From Mansonella perstans (lineage: Eukaryota > Nematoda > Chromadorea > Rhabditida > Onchocercidae), in NCBI GenBank assembly GCA_037074765.1, contig JBAMDO010000305.1, positions 1 through 52,612 on the forward strand: a stretch of DNA of 52,612 nt, read 5' to 3'. Positions 11,985 to 23,603 of this stretch are shown here, one piece after another. Each line of letters opens with the position of its first letter. The first letter of the stretch is position 1. The notes below the pieces were generated by a model that saw only the letters and a program-made list of their open reading frames with translations, was not told the DNA's origin and ran no database searches. A program made the position numbers and the translations under genes.

Positions 11985-12282
11985 ACTGCGCTATTCTACC
12001 CAACAAAGGCATTGTATTAAGCTATCAATCCCCTCTTCTCCCTCTATATAAAACTGTTACGAATACCACTTTATGTTTTATTCATTTCAACAAGTGGTTT
12101 GGCATCATCATGTCCACGCTTTCATTGTATTAACAAATTTCTTTTACAATTTGCTTTGCGATCTTTGTATTGTCATTATATTTCGCGTTAACCAAAATTT
12201 CTAACAAAGATTTAATTACCCAAGTTTGAAGTGCGTACACAACTCAACTCAACTCAACCCGACTTCGCATGGTCAACAAATT
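11985..12282 (+). mobile_element. Truncated LTR, plus orientation
   Basis: Contains LTR-like control sequence: a TATA motif (CTCTATATAAAAC near 12045) and a polyadenylation/R-U5-like segment (..AAAGATTTAATTACCCAAG near 12208) shared with the LTRs at 29.2 and 39.7 kb. The 5' TGTCG terminus is missing. It is followed at once by a near-identical LTR in the opposite orientation, so the pair forms a long imperfect palindrome. Confidence 0.65.
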
Positions 12283-12286
12283 GTTG

Positions 12287-12911
12287 TCGTACAGTTTTTA
12301 CGAAGTCAATTGGTATCCAGGAATAACCAACATTCAAATCAGGTATTGTTAATATTCTGTTGACCACGTGAAGTCGAGTTGAGTTGTGTACACACTTCAA
12401 ACTTGGGTAATTAAATCTTTATTAGAAAGCTTGGTTAACGCGAAATATAATGACAATACAACGATTGCAAGGCAAATTGAAAAAGAAATTTGTTAATACA
12501 ATGAAAGCGTGGACATGATGATGCCAATCCGCTTGTTGAAATGAACAAAACAAGAAATTGTATTGGTGGGAGGATTGACAGTTTTACATAGTGGGAGAAG
12601 AGGGAGGATTGATAGCTTAATACAATGCCTTTGCTGGGTAAAATAGCGTAGTAGCTGATCCTTTGTTAGTTTATGGAGAAAGAGTAGATAGATATAATAC
12701 AATACAAATCCTTTGTTGTAGATAGATATCATAAGCAGCTAGAGCATTTTCTTTATGACATGAATACAAAGGATGTAAGTTTAGATAATAACAAAAAGAC
12801 ATGGAAATTTTAAGGATTGTAAAATTAATTGAATGGCTCAGAATGTTAACATTCATTTAAAATTTGATTTATTGGCTTATTGGAAGTTTCGCGATATGAA
12901 AGTTCGCGACA
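12287..12911 (-). mobile_element. Solo LTR, minus orientation, inserted in a collagen relic
   Basis: Bounded by TGTCGTACAG (from 12287) and TTCGCGACA (to about 12911), the reverse of the TGTCGCG..CGACA termini of the 39.7-kb LTR. Reading the minus strand it carries the same TTTAATTACCCAAGTTTGAA segment. About 290 bp (12353-12648) are highly similar to the reverse complement of the adjacent LTR. The right end abuts collagen-like sequence exactly where intact copies switch from signal peptide to Gly-X-Y, so the insertion split the gene. I see no clear target-site duplication. Confidence 0.65.
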
Positions 12912-13150
12912 CCACCCGGACTCATCGAGACCAACAGGGATGCAGGAAGTACCGAGAAAATCGACAAAAAGGTGAGATCTGGGAAAACGGACCTGAGAAA
13001 GGGATCAGCAGGACCCGTTGGTCAGACCACCCGGGCCACAGAGAACGTTTGGAGCACCCAGACTACAGAAATCAAAAGGAGAACGGAGATGAGCGCGGAA
13101 CATAGGACCAAAAGGGAAAATGGGTAACTAAAAAACACTAATGGTGATAT
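12912..13150 (+). pseudogene. Mini-collagen pseudogene relic
   Basis: Begins CCACCCGGACTCATCGAG, a decayed form of the Gly-Pro-Pro start of the array mini-collagens, and keeps pieces of Gly-X-Y coding scattered over different frames (for example GEIWENGPEKG and GSAGPVG). It ends with GGGTAACTAAAAAACACT..TGGTGATATCTCGAT, which matches the sequence after the Gly-X-Y tract in the array copies (GGTAACGAGCACTCTGAAGA, then TGATATCTCGAT). Homology continues weakly to about 13260. The signal-peptide exon is missing, replaced by the LTR. It is non-functional and older than the array copies. Confidence 0.6.
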
Positions 13151-13154
13151 CTCG

Positions 13155-13923
13155 ATGAATTCCTGAATAAAAATGGTTTTTAAATTTATTTCTTGCACAA
13201 TCTAGTTTATTTCTTCTTTTTTTTCCGATTGACAATTTTTTTGAAATGATTGAATCAAAAAAAAAGGTCAAAAGAGAATAAAATTGGTAAGCAATAAAGA
13301 ATGTCTAAAATAACAAAAGGTCAAAAGAGAACAAGACTGGTAAGCAGTAAAGAATGTGTAAAATAATATATCGTAAAATAATGATATTCATGTTTATCCA
13401 ATATAAAACGCATTCATGTGAACTTCTTACATACATACTGAATAACAAAATATATATACATCCTATTTTTATTTTTCTAACAAAGAATACTTCAAGTTAA
13501 AAGAGAACAACAGTTGCAAACAATAAAGAGTTTATAAAATGTTGGATTTGTTCATTCGTTGTAATTTCATCATTATAGAAAAATCATTCAATTTCTCCGT
13601 ACTTTGAATAAATACATTCACAGTGTATTAAAAATATTTCATTCTCCAAATAAAATACATTTCTTGTTTTCTGGCCGTCGATTGAGAACACTATCTTTCG
13701 TAAAATTGCTTCAATCATTATATGTTGTAAAAATTTTATGTTCATTAGTTTTTTAAGTATAATAAGAATTAGCTCCACTTTCTTTCTTATATGGACTCCA
13801 CTTTCCTTGCTGTTTTGGGTATTGTTATTCAAACAGTAATCTTTTAAGAAAATAGAGAAATTTGCAAAATTTTAAGAAAATAGAGAAATTTGCAAAGTCA
13901 ACAAAAGTCAACACACAAGAACG
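13155..13923. other. Intergenic region with short repeats
   Basis: No gene seen. A roughly 57-bp unit containing GGTCAAAAGAGAA is repeated in tandem (about 13265-13370), with a looser third copy near 13495. A 28-bp direct repeat (TTTTAAGAAAATAGAGAAAT..) lies at 13840-13895, just past the 3' end of calpain-7. Confidence 0.5.
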
Positions 13924-16900
13924 TTACTGTATTCGCTTAACTGTAAAAGAACACGATGATTCAATCGTCAAAAAAAAAGGTCCTTCCTCGCCTTGTTGAA
14001 ATGTCATTGGCTGAATGTTGTAGATACCTGCTGGTACTGCTTCCAAGGCAAGTACGGTGTATCCCGGTCTAAAATACTCAACATTTAAACAACATAAGCA
14101 AAAACCGAAAACAGAAAAGCAAATTCAAACCTGAATAATCCTGAACTGCGTCTTTCAAATGGTTTATTCCTTAACGAGGAAAACTGCTTAATTTCAAAAC
14201 CGATACTATACTGTTTCGGACCCTTCAATTCAACAAGTACATCATTATCATCGCTACCATCATCCAAACTCAGTTCATATATTGGATTATTCCTATAAAA
14301 AGTGCACAAACCATCAAAAGTGTTGAAGAGAGATAGCAATTCATTGATAAGGACTAATAAAAGTAAAATTGACATACATGTAAGTTTCTCGACTTGAACC
14401 ATTACCACAGCCACCAGCCGTTTTTCCCTTCCATTCGCCCGTTTCCTAAAAACAGTTATAAAAATTAATGGTGTTTAAACAGATGAATAAGAATATTCAT
14501 AATACTAAAATGATATTACCCTTTTTTTTGAAACATAAGGCACTTTCACTTTTCGTAACCGGAATTCAGCAGTAGAATATACACGCAAAGTATAATATAT
14601 TGTCTTCATTTTCTCATACTATAAAAACAAAAAATATAAATTGACGCTGTTGCAACGCTACATTATAGCTAATATACTTAGCATTTTCCGTTTTTCTACT
14701 TTATTGCTGATTTTAATTAATCTCTATATTCTCTTCCTCCACAGAGATTTCTGCAGATTTGTTAAAACGCATTCAGTTCATAGTGCTTCTACTGGCACAA
14801 CTTCGAGCATATCAAAATACGCTTTTTTTTTGCTACCACACGTAGGTTAACCAACAATTTTGAAGCAAACTAAGTATTAGATTTAGGAAATTAAACATAA
14901 CTTATGATAATGAAGCTTAAAAAGCTCATTATCTATCTGTTCAGTACTTGAAATTCTTCAATAAAAAAGCAACTGTTGCAAAAAGGAAAAAACGTATTAG
15001 AAAAATTTAACCTGAGCAACAACTAGGGTATATTTTTGACAACCACATTCAGAAATAATCACTTGACACAAATAGTGAGGACTGTTTAGTCGTACTGCAT
15101 CCATGATTGGTTTTGGATCATCTTAAACTCATCGTATCAAATTTAAAAGTTTTAAGAAACCTAAACGAAAGACTAGCCTAGCTAAATATTAACCAGAATA
15201 TATGCATTTCCCTGTGATGCTTCCTCGAACTGTATCACTTTTATCAAATATTGAATGATAATGATATCACCGAAAATCTGACTTGGCATATAAATTTTCT
15301 TTCCCGATTTGTACACCAATACTGTGATATATTCTTTGTTGTAAGCAAAATCATTCTGAAAACGGAAAAATTATGATTTCTGAATCAAATCAATCCCTAA
15401 TTCAAATCAAATGTTACAATAAAATACATTCAGAATCAGAAGTTCTGACTTTATCTGTTATATGACGTGTGAGCAAAATCCATACTGCAGTGGAACCATT
15501 ACTATTTACTTCCAATGTGTACTGAGGATTGTCTGCTACACTATATAAATCTTTCACTGGTCCCAAACCTGCTGACCACATCCTAGGGAAAAAAAAAGTT
15601 GTAAGAATCGGTCTACACAGCATTATTTACTTTATATTTTCCACTGAAATGAAATTCTAGATACTTACGCATGTAACCCATAAGTGTAGGGAAATATCGA
15701 AGGATCCCAATTTACGTAAAATACGTCGAAGAAATGGCACACTGATTTAAAGTCGATCCAAAACACACCTAAACTGCACTTGATTTATTTGTCTGAAGTG
15801 CACTTGCACTTGCACTCAGACAAATCTAACAAAGAATAATATAAAATTCGAAATTTTACGCTAATTTCAGTAAATTCGAGTTTCATCAAAATTTCAACAC
15901 AAAAAACTGACGAAACTAATATTAACCATCATCGAATTGCTGTGCGTCCGAAGGACTGTAATCTAAAGCTTTGCAAAGCTGCGGTGTCCAACTGTCCTTA
16001 TCTTTGGCGGAATAGCGTCCCTTCCAGCGTAAATGTGTCCAAGGATTTTTTAGCATCAATAACCGCTTACTCTAAAGAGTAAGACATTCTGCCTAATATT
16101 TTTATTAATAGAGAAATTATTATGCAAAATATAAAAAGAAATATAGATTTCATACCTCGATTTTCCTTAGATCTAATACGGCATATGCATGAGCATCAAC
16201 CAGGCCAGTTCGATCAATCGTCATTTGATCCATTTTACCAGTAGCCAATGTAATTAAGCAATGGCCCTGGTGATATCTAAACATTAACTATTTGCTTGTT
16301 TAAACTAATCATGGATAAATTTTTTATCGGTGAAATATGATGTTAATTTTCAAGACAATCATGAGTAGATCCATATAAACTACAATCATAATAATCATAC
16401 AACTATAAGATTTTGGTGCTTTCAGTAGTGCAAAGACGCCAATAGATGTAACAGTTATTATGATATCTTTTCAATTGTCATTTGATCCATTTTACCAGTA
16501 GCCAATGTAATTAAGCAATGGCCTATTTTGCTGCTAATTACGTAATTTCCACAACACGCTTTCTTTTAAAACAATTTTACAGACAAACCTTACAAAAAGT
16601 TTCTCGAACACAGAATCAGCATCCTTACTAGACCAATCCTTTTTAATACCTATTCTTTCGGGTATCCAACCCGTTAATGCATGCATATCAATGCTCTAAA
16701 AATAATATTTAAGTATTTCGAAGAGCAGACCCATGCGGCCAAACTTCAAAGTATTACCGAATTTGAGCCAGGAAAGTCATACCCACCCATCACCTTCATG
16801 TAAGCCTTTTCCAACAATGAAACCCATAATTCATTCCTGCAAAATACTTCCCTTTTATCTCAAATTCATAGACAATGAAATAAAACAAACTATACAAAGT

Positions 16901-19900
16901 TGTCTTTCTTTCAGAAAAAAACTTAAAGAGGACGAAACAAAACAAACTTTACTAAACTACAAACAAGAGAAAAATGTGAATTATTAAATTACTAACTTTT
17001 GTTGACTATATGAACACAGGAAATCACCATATTCTCCAATGGGAAATCGATCATCAATTACAATCTGAAAAAAAAATGAACGAAGCTAGTCAAAGCACTT
17101 CATATTTGTGAAATCAGCCCAATCTTCAGGCAGGTTAAGTCAAATTTATGATCAAATATGTCAAATTATAATTAAATTTATCAGCAATTAGTGATGATAT
17201 TCGGCATGACAAGAAACTGTCCATCATTCAATCTAACTTATTTCTGGTACCGCCAGGATTTTACGTACATATACTACAGCATATGCAACGTAGGATCTGC
17301 ACAAATGTCTAAAAAAAAACAATGCACGGATGTCATGCGAAAAGCTGTCACTGGCACAACACACAAACACAAAAGAACTTTTCTTACTTTTCTCCAAACA
17401 CCGTTGAAATGCATTTTGATCATATATTTCCCACAAGGATTATACAATGGTACACCAGATTTATTTTGAGGATATATTATACTGCAAAGAAATTAAAACT
17501 GATCTATGATTTATGTAAGTTCAATGTATGTAATGAAATTTTATATCTTATGAATACTACACTGACAGAATGGACAAAAATGCAACTAGAAAAGACTAGT
17601 TGTATTCCACCGACAAATTCCTCTCAAAGATAGGAAAGTTTGTAGTAGATCAGATCGCAGTCGAAATTATGCTTGGAAAGATAAGCAAATATTTACAGCG
17701 AGGATATAATGTACGGAAAAAAGAAAGTGGTCACAAATACCTTGTCACCAGTGGCTTCTTGAAACATTTTTCATATCGAGCTGATATAGCTAATGAAGCT
17801 ACGAAAGAGCAGTCAGACACAATTGACTGAAACATTACTAGCAATCCGAATTTTAAATTCTAAACAAAGTATGAAAAAATATTAAGCGCACTGCACTTTT
17901 TAACACCTACTATTATGTATGCAATAAATTTGACTTGCATGATTGAAACTATTACTATGCGAATCAAAGTGTTCCAACGCAATAAAATTCATTACAATTT
18001 AGTGAAAAATGAACTGAAGCCTAGTATCTTTGTAGTATTCATTATTCCTTAAAAAATAGTATGCTAGGTCTGCTTGATGCTGCAAAAACTTGGTTCGTGT
18101 TTTTTTTCTCACTGTTCTGATAAATAAATGATTTCTCTACACAAAAAAAAAAAAAAAAATAGAAGACAAGAAGCAACCTGTTTAATAGTACCACTATCGA
18201 TCCGATCAATTACCTTCGGAGACTGCATAAACTCATCTGGGCGCATCCAACTTTTTAGTCGTTTTGCTTGTTTATCAGACAAAGCTAGCAAACCATGTTT
18301 GTCACTGAAAATTTCAGCAATAAAATTGATCAAAAACTTTAATTTTTGACAAGTCTTACTGTTATTTGGATTATAGTTTCTCTGAAATTACAAATTATGA
18401 TATTTGCAAACTTACATAAATGGTACCGGATAGGCAAATCGTTCTTTCAGATCGACAGCTAAAAAGGGAACATATTGCTTTCCATTAACGTTTGATGTTG
18501 CTGCCAATACTGCTAATTCGGATTTAGTAAGGCGAACACTGTCTCCAACTTCCCGCTTAAGCATTGTTGTTTCACTATTGCTGGTGTTAGCAACCGGTTG
18601 CTCGAATTTCGTGCTTATATTCAAGCCGGATATTTCTATAAATCCAGCATGATCCATTTTATTATAAAAATTGGCTATTTTTAATTCAGCAAAGCAAATT
18701 TGCTTCTTCAATAAAATAATGGAATGAGCTATCATTTAAAAAGTATGTCAGTTGAACCTTGTCTTGTTGGTAAAGTGTTCCACATTATGGTTAAAAGTAA
18801 ACATTTCAAAAAATCTCGTATATCTAAAGTGAAAAGAGTAAATAATAAACAAAGATGAAGTGAAAGGAACATACCATCCGTAGGAGGTTCAGGAAATTCT
18901 AAACTAGGGCTTTTCTTGAGCTTCTCTTGAGCTTTCAAGACTTCTATTCGATCCAAAGCCTTCTTAGCCAATTGACGTAACTTCCCAGCCATTGCAGCAT
19001 CACAAGATGTGCTCTTAAAATAAGAAAGCCAATTTAAACATTTGCATCTCTAAGATGACCTAAGATGACTGGTACCTAAGATGACAACAATCAATCATAA
19101 CAAATAAATATAACCAATAGCCATAGACAAGTAAAACGAACTGAAGTGTCGATGCAAAGCTCAACAGCCTGAGAATATAACATGACAGCTTCTTCGATAT
19201 TTCCCGCTTCATCCTGATCCAGCGCTTGGTATAACAAAAATTCGGCTCGTTCAAGCTTAAGCTGCTGCTGGCTTTTGATGTTAGCTGATTTCTTCGATGC
19301 ATCTAATGAATTCATTTTTTATGCAAATTAGAAAACTGAGAAAAATTATCAACGAAAATACTTCAAAGTCAAATATTCTACTGAGCAAAATAGCTGCTTA
19401 AAAGATCTTAAAATAATTCAATCACAAACTGATATAAATAATCAAATACATAAATCGAAAAGAAAAATCAATTTACTTTGCGATCTGATTATTTCAGCAC
19501 GTTTCACGTATTCTTCTGCTTTTCCTTTATATGAAGATGGAATTTTTTCTTGCCGAATTAATTCAAGGATTGAATCAGCAGCATCCTAGAACGCAATTTA
19601 TTGATAAATATGAAAAATAGTCAAACTCTGTGCACATTTCATGCATAAAATTAAATAGTGAAAAGAAAACAAATATAAAAATACTTGGAAGATCAAAGAG
19701 ATATATGAAATTCTGGAGATTGAAAAAGAATAAAATTTAATTTGAAGCGAGATTAATTCATTGCTTTGTATATCAAACTAGTCGATTAAATTACTTACTA
19801 TTTTTTTTTTTTTTAAATTAAATGAACTAAAGAACTAACTTTCTCTTTCCATATCCAATTTATTCACTATTCCATTTACACATCTATTATTTTAATAACT

Positions 19901-20315
19901 TATTCACCAATTAGTTAAAATTTTGTTAATTTAATAACTTAATTTATACTTCTTACAAATTTGGTCTAATTATTTAAAAGAATAACGGTATAATCCTGTT
20001 AAGCATAAATTAACTTAGGCTTACATGAATGTTAACTTATTCTCAAAGAAATTATGCCAAATAATCCCTCAATTCATCAATACAGATTCGTTTAAACTAT
20101 AACTTATTGTTTCATATTAATTTGATCATTCATTAATTAATCTATTAATTAATCCAATCATTTAATATATTTCGCATTTACTACAAAAGATATGTACTGA
20201 TTTGTTTATTTAAAAATAAAAATTAACTTACAATATAAAAATAAATAGCAGCATCCCATCTACAAGCCTTATCATATGCAATAGCCTTCTGAGCCGAATA
20301 TGTTACTTCGTCCAT
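13924..20315 (-). CDS. CAPN7: Calpain-7 (MIT-domain cysteine protease)
   Basis: Twenty-two exons join in phase from ATG 20315 to TAA 13924, about 844 residues (822 without the doubtful exon 18758-18823), similar to human calpain-7. Exons: 20232-20315, 19477-19585, 19142-19302, 18875-19013, 18758-18823(?), 18416-18674, 18178-18304, 17741-17826, 17388-17481, 16997-17064, 16758-16836, 16589-16695, 16156-16276, 15927-16071, 15669-15768, 15450-15582, 15283-15355, 15012-15121, 14520-14618, 14378-14445, 14131-14292, 13924-14068. Residues 1-150 form two MIT domains. The calpain core has catalytic Cys321 (VSDCSF), His489 (DAHAY) and Asn509 (LKNPW). Two C2-like domains follow ([35 protein letters not shown]). 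There is no EF-hand domain. In other animals CAPN7 binds ESCRT-III through MIT and acts in endosomal and abscission pathways; that role is inferred. TTTTCTCAG five bases before ATG looks like a trans-splice acceptor. A few donors (GTCAGA at 15449 and 15282) are weak. Confidence 0.94.
16472..16523 (-). repeat. Intronic copy of part of a calpain-7 catalytic exon
   Basis: A 52-bp segment matches 16215-16266, the exon just N-terminal to the catalytic His, with one difference. The last 46 bp are identical. It lies 257 bp away in the neighbouring intron in the same orientation. It lacks the acceptor and the DAHAY part, so it cannot replace the exon. It looks like a recent local duplication. Confidence 0.8.
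18758..18823 (-). other. Possible optional 66-nt exon of calpain-7
   Basis: The acceptor TTTCACTTTAG and a donor (AAG|GTTCAA) bracket 66 nt whose entry and exit phases are both 1, so inclusion or skipping keeps the frame. It would add about 22 residues ([20 protein letters not shown]..) in the poorly conserved linker between the MIT domains and the protease core. The peptide is hydrophobic and unlike vertebrate calpain-7, so it may be intronic sequence. Confidence 0.35.
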
Positions 20316-20326
20316 TTGATCTGAGA
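20316..20326 (-). promoter_or_regulatory. Candidate trans-splice acceptor of calpain-7
   Basis: On the minus strand TTTTCTCAG ends five bases before the start codon (ATCAA-ATG). A strong 3' splice site this close to ATG with no evident upstream coding exon is the usual arrangement for spliced-leader addition in nematodes. Sequence-only inference. Confidence 0.5.
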
Positions 20327-20448
20327 AAACGATAGTACGTTTACTTTATCGCCTCAGCATTTCTTCCTCAAATAAAATTACGTAAACAAACGTCAAGATA
20401 AACCAATAAATTAAAATATCACGTAATTTAACGTAAAAATATTACGCC

Positions 20449-20676
20449 AAATAAGTAAATGTTGATCACTCATAAATAGTATTAATCTCTTTTTGTTCAA
20501 TAAAATAGTTTCATTTTTGAAATTTCAAAAAATTCAAAAGTCCACTACATTCATCGTCGAAATATTTCGTTCAATCTAAACTTGTTTGTTTATGGAATTA
20601 ATCAAAATGATTAATTGTTTTATTGAACAAAAAGAGATTGAATGCTATCTGTGAGTGATTAACATTTTACTTATTT
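20449..20676. mobile_element. MITE-like inverted-repeat element
   Basis: Arms of about 58 bp, 20449-20506 (..AATCTCTTTTTGTTCAATAA) and 20618-20676 (TTATTGAACAAAAAGAGATT..), are inverted copies with a few mismatches around a spacer of about 110 bp. There is no ORF. It lies about 135 bp upstream of the calpain-7 start, so it could supply or disturb promoter sequence. Confidence 0.65.
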
Positions 20677-21479
20677 GGAATTATCAAACGAATTAAAAAT
20701 TGAAAGTAAAAAGCTCGAAATATAGCCCTAGGCTATCCAGGGTATTGCTAATCTGAAAAACGAACATAAATTTTGCGCTTAAATACGTCAATTTCAACGC
20801 AACGCATCGTTGAGAGTTTATTATTTTGCAGAGAATCAGAGACTAACGCTACTAATGAGAGAGTCAGGTAGAGGTAACAAGAAAGAAAACTTTTTTTAAA
20901 AAAAAAAATCTTATAAATTTGCAAGTATCAATGCTACTTTGAAAAAACAAAACTGATCACTTGCAAAAATATCATCGGTGATTTTTGTATAGTTCCACGT
21001 AAAAACGTGCAATTTTTCACGTAAGATACTGTATCGTTATTATCACGTGAAAAAATATATGTATAAATGATGAATGAAACAATAATATACTGGAATAATT
21101 ATTTGTGAATTTACTTTTTTTTATGACGAAAAATTCCGCTATTAAAAAAAGAAGAAAGGAATTTCGAAAAAAAAATAACATTTTTAGTGGAAATAATTTT
21201 TTTTTTATAAATTGATTTATAAATTTTACGAACCATGCAAGATGGACTACGGTTATGATACTATGAAATGCTCGAAATGGATTGTGGATTGTGCAAGAAA
21301 TCTTGAAACGGAATAATTAAGAGAATCCCGCTGAAAATGAATAATTAAAAAAGTTCGTTTTTTCCTTTTTTTTTCAAATTTCGACTTTGTTTACCGTGTC
21401 TAAAGATATGTTTACTATCTCTTGGTAGAAAAAAGTTTAAAGGAATTGATTATGAAGTTTTCTGTATTTCTGATATAAA
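20677..21479. other. Intergenic region
   Basis: No exon supported. AT-rich, with poly-A/poly-T runs. It lies between the MITE-like element and the left arm of a large inverted duplication. Confidence 0.4.
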
Positions 21480-22440
21480 TGTAAGGAATATTAAAAGTGA
21501 CAAGGTTGATATGTTATAGAAATCTACTGAAAGCAATGAATCGATCAAGTTATTTGTCATGATTGGGTTATTTTATTAGGCTATCATGAATGTATTATTA
21601 TAGTTATCATGAAAAGATATTTTAGTATGTTGCTGCAGTAGATTATTATGAGTAGATTGTAATATCAAATTATCGTGTATAGATTAGATAGTCTACTAGA
21701 CATAGGTGATAAATAAGCAACAAATGATATGAAACATTTCAGGAATTGTATTGAACGTAAACTTACCTATTTGTTTTGCGAAAAATAAAGATGAGCTTGC
21801 CTTAATAACGGTTCAAGAAACCTGTCAACCTGATCAAATAACAATCAAAGAACATTTGAGCAGTTTGTTTTTTTCTGTGCTTTTAATTAATCGATTTTTT
21901 AATTAATAAGAACATAGCTGGATTGTGAACAAAATGCAAAGAAAAAAATAAATAAATGAATTTTTTTTAGCAAAACTAAATTTTTTTTAGAAAAATCTAA
22001 AGTTGATGGAAAGGAAATTTAACATTCAACATTCGATAATATGAGGACATTTCATAAAACTGCTTTTTTTTTTTTTTTTTTTCTAAAAAATGGCTCAATA
22101 AGATAAATCGAAGCTGTGACAGAAAACTGTGAGATATGATATTCTCTTTAAACTAATGATATGTAATACACTAAAATAATAGTAATATCCTGAGGAATCC
22201 CAATTATTTCCGAATTTCATTGTCATTTCCGGATTAAAAAGTGCAATATTACATCTGCCTGTCTAAGCTATGTTATTCCTCGCTTTTCATTTTATTCCGT
22301 GGATAGAATTTTTAATTAAAATTAATGGATATTTTATAAGTCAATTGTAACAGTCTCCGCTATAGCAGTTTACACTAGATGAAATGTTTTCAAAACATTA
22401 TAAAAATAACAATTGTCTGATATAGTAGGACTCAAATCTC
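21480..22440 (+). repeat. Left arm of a roughly 0.9-kb inverted duplication
   Basis: This arm is a diverged reverse complement of about 24450-25335. Shared blocks include ..TGAATGTATTATTATAGTTA.., ..CCTTAATAACGGTTCAAG.., ..CCTGAGGAATCCC.. and ..GCTATGTTATTCCTCGCT... It contains a broken copy of an exon that is intact in the other arm. A spacer of about 2 kb separates the arms. Confidence 0.8.
21785..21862 (+). pseudogene. Broken copy of a membrane-protein exon
   Basis: This 78-nt segment is the same length as the exon at 24973-25050 (minus) and is still open in frame, reading KDELALITVQETCQPDQITI where the other copy has KDGLALITVQGGCQPDQITI. The acceptor is destroyed (TTTTGCAG in the intact copy, TTTTGCGA here) and no neighbouring exons were copied, so it is a stranded pseudo-exon. 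Confidence 0.7.
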
Positions 22441-23603
22441 TAACTTTTTTACTATCAAAGCGATTAACTTCCTATATTGTTGAAATAAATTTCTTTGTGC
22501 TATTGACATCATAGAGGTTAAGTTGGCTTTTGCATTGATTTTTATGATTAGCAAGCCCTTTTCTTATCCATATATGTACAGAAGTACCGAAATCTCCTCC
22601 TGTGAGCTTATATCCTCCTCACTGGCTTTATTTGCTTCATTGATGAAGAAATCAATGTTTCATTGATGCAACATTAATGAAGATTTCTTCATTAATCGAG
22701 ATAACATTAACAATTATGACTATGTATTTTGAAAGGTAATAATTGAAGTTATTGTTTAGGATATCAGATAAAAATTGATTTTAAATTATCAAATTTAATT
22801 ATCGGTTTACTGATCAACTGATTTATAATTTCTGTTTTAAATACTTCAAATACCAAGTCATAAATGAAATCTATGGTGGTAAAATAGAAATCAATTGGAA
22901 ATATATGAAATTTATGATCGTTTAAGGTTAAGGACAAAAAACAAATTCTTTCAGTTCCAAAATAATAAATTAACTTTTGAGAGGCAGAACTAAGGAGGCT
23001 ACCTCAGCTTTGTAATTAATTCTGTCATTAATTTATCAGATGCTAGTTTCTCTAGACAAAAAACACTTTTTAAAGCAATATTTATTCACCGTAAACTTTG
23101 AATCATTTAATATATGCTATGATTATAATACACAAATTGTTTCATTTTTCAATTTTTTCGCGTTATTTTTTCATTTCTTGCTTTTTTTGGGCTTAAACAT
23201 TATTAAGTATTATTAATTGTGCATTTGTGACAAAAATTAGATTAATAGTAAATTACAAATGAAATCTCAATAGTGGCAATATAAACATTCGTTTATAATA
23301 TGAACTGCGCAATATAATTATCATTATCATAAGGAAGTTAGATTGATGATGACAAATGTTTAAATCTTAAATCTTAAAGTTAAAATTTGATTTATCAACA
23401 TGAGATTCTTGAATATAAGCATTATCAAATATCACTGTTTGTTTATACATTGAAACTCATACAGAGAGTTAAATAACTTATCAGCTAATATTAGTGTGAT
23501 AAGCAAATCCTTCCTTAGCAATTTAACCATTAAATGAAAAATGTAATTGGAGTAAACAAGCTTTTTGCTTAGCTTGAACTCAACAAAAGTCATACCGCCA
23601 TAA
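22441..23603. other. Spacer of the inverted duplication
   Basis: No exon supported. Includes a local hairpin near 22637-22696 (ATTGATGAAGAAATC..GATTTCTTCATTAAT) and AT-rich sequence. Its right end holds the 3' flank of the membrane-protein gene. Confidence 0.4.

Noticed and set aside
12833..13105. 90-codon plus ORF at the collagen relic
   Set aside because: It starts inside the LTR and reads across frames of a decayed Gly-X-Y tract; an accident of the relic rather than a gene.
13584..13832. 82-codon minus ORF downstream of calpain-7
   Set aside because: AT-rich composition, no acceptor or donor support and no recognisable motif.
14641..18349. Several plus-strand ORFs within the calpain-7 locus
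   Set aside because: They are antisense to conserved calpain-7 exons or lie in introns and show no splice structure.
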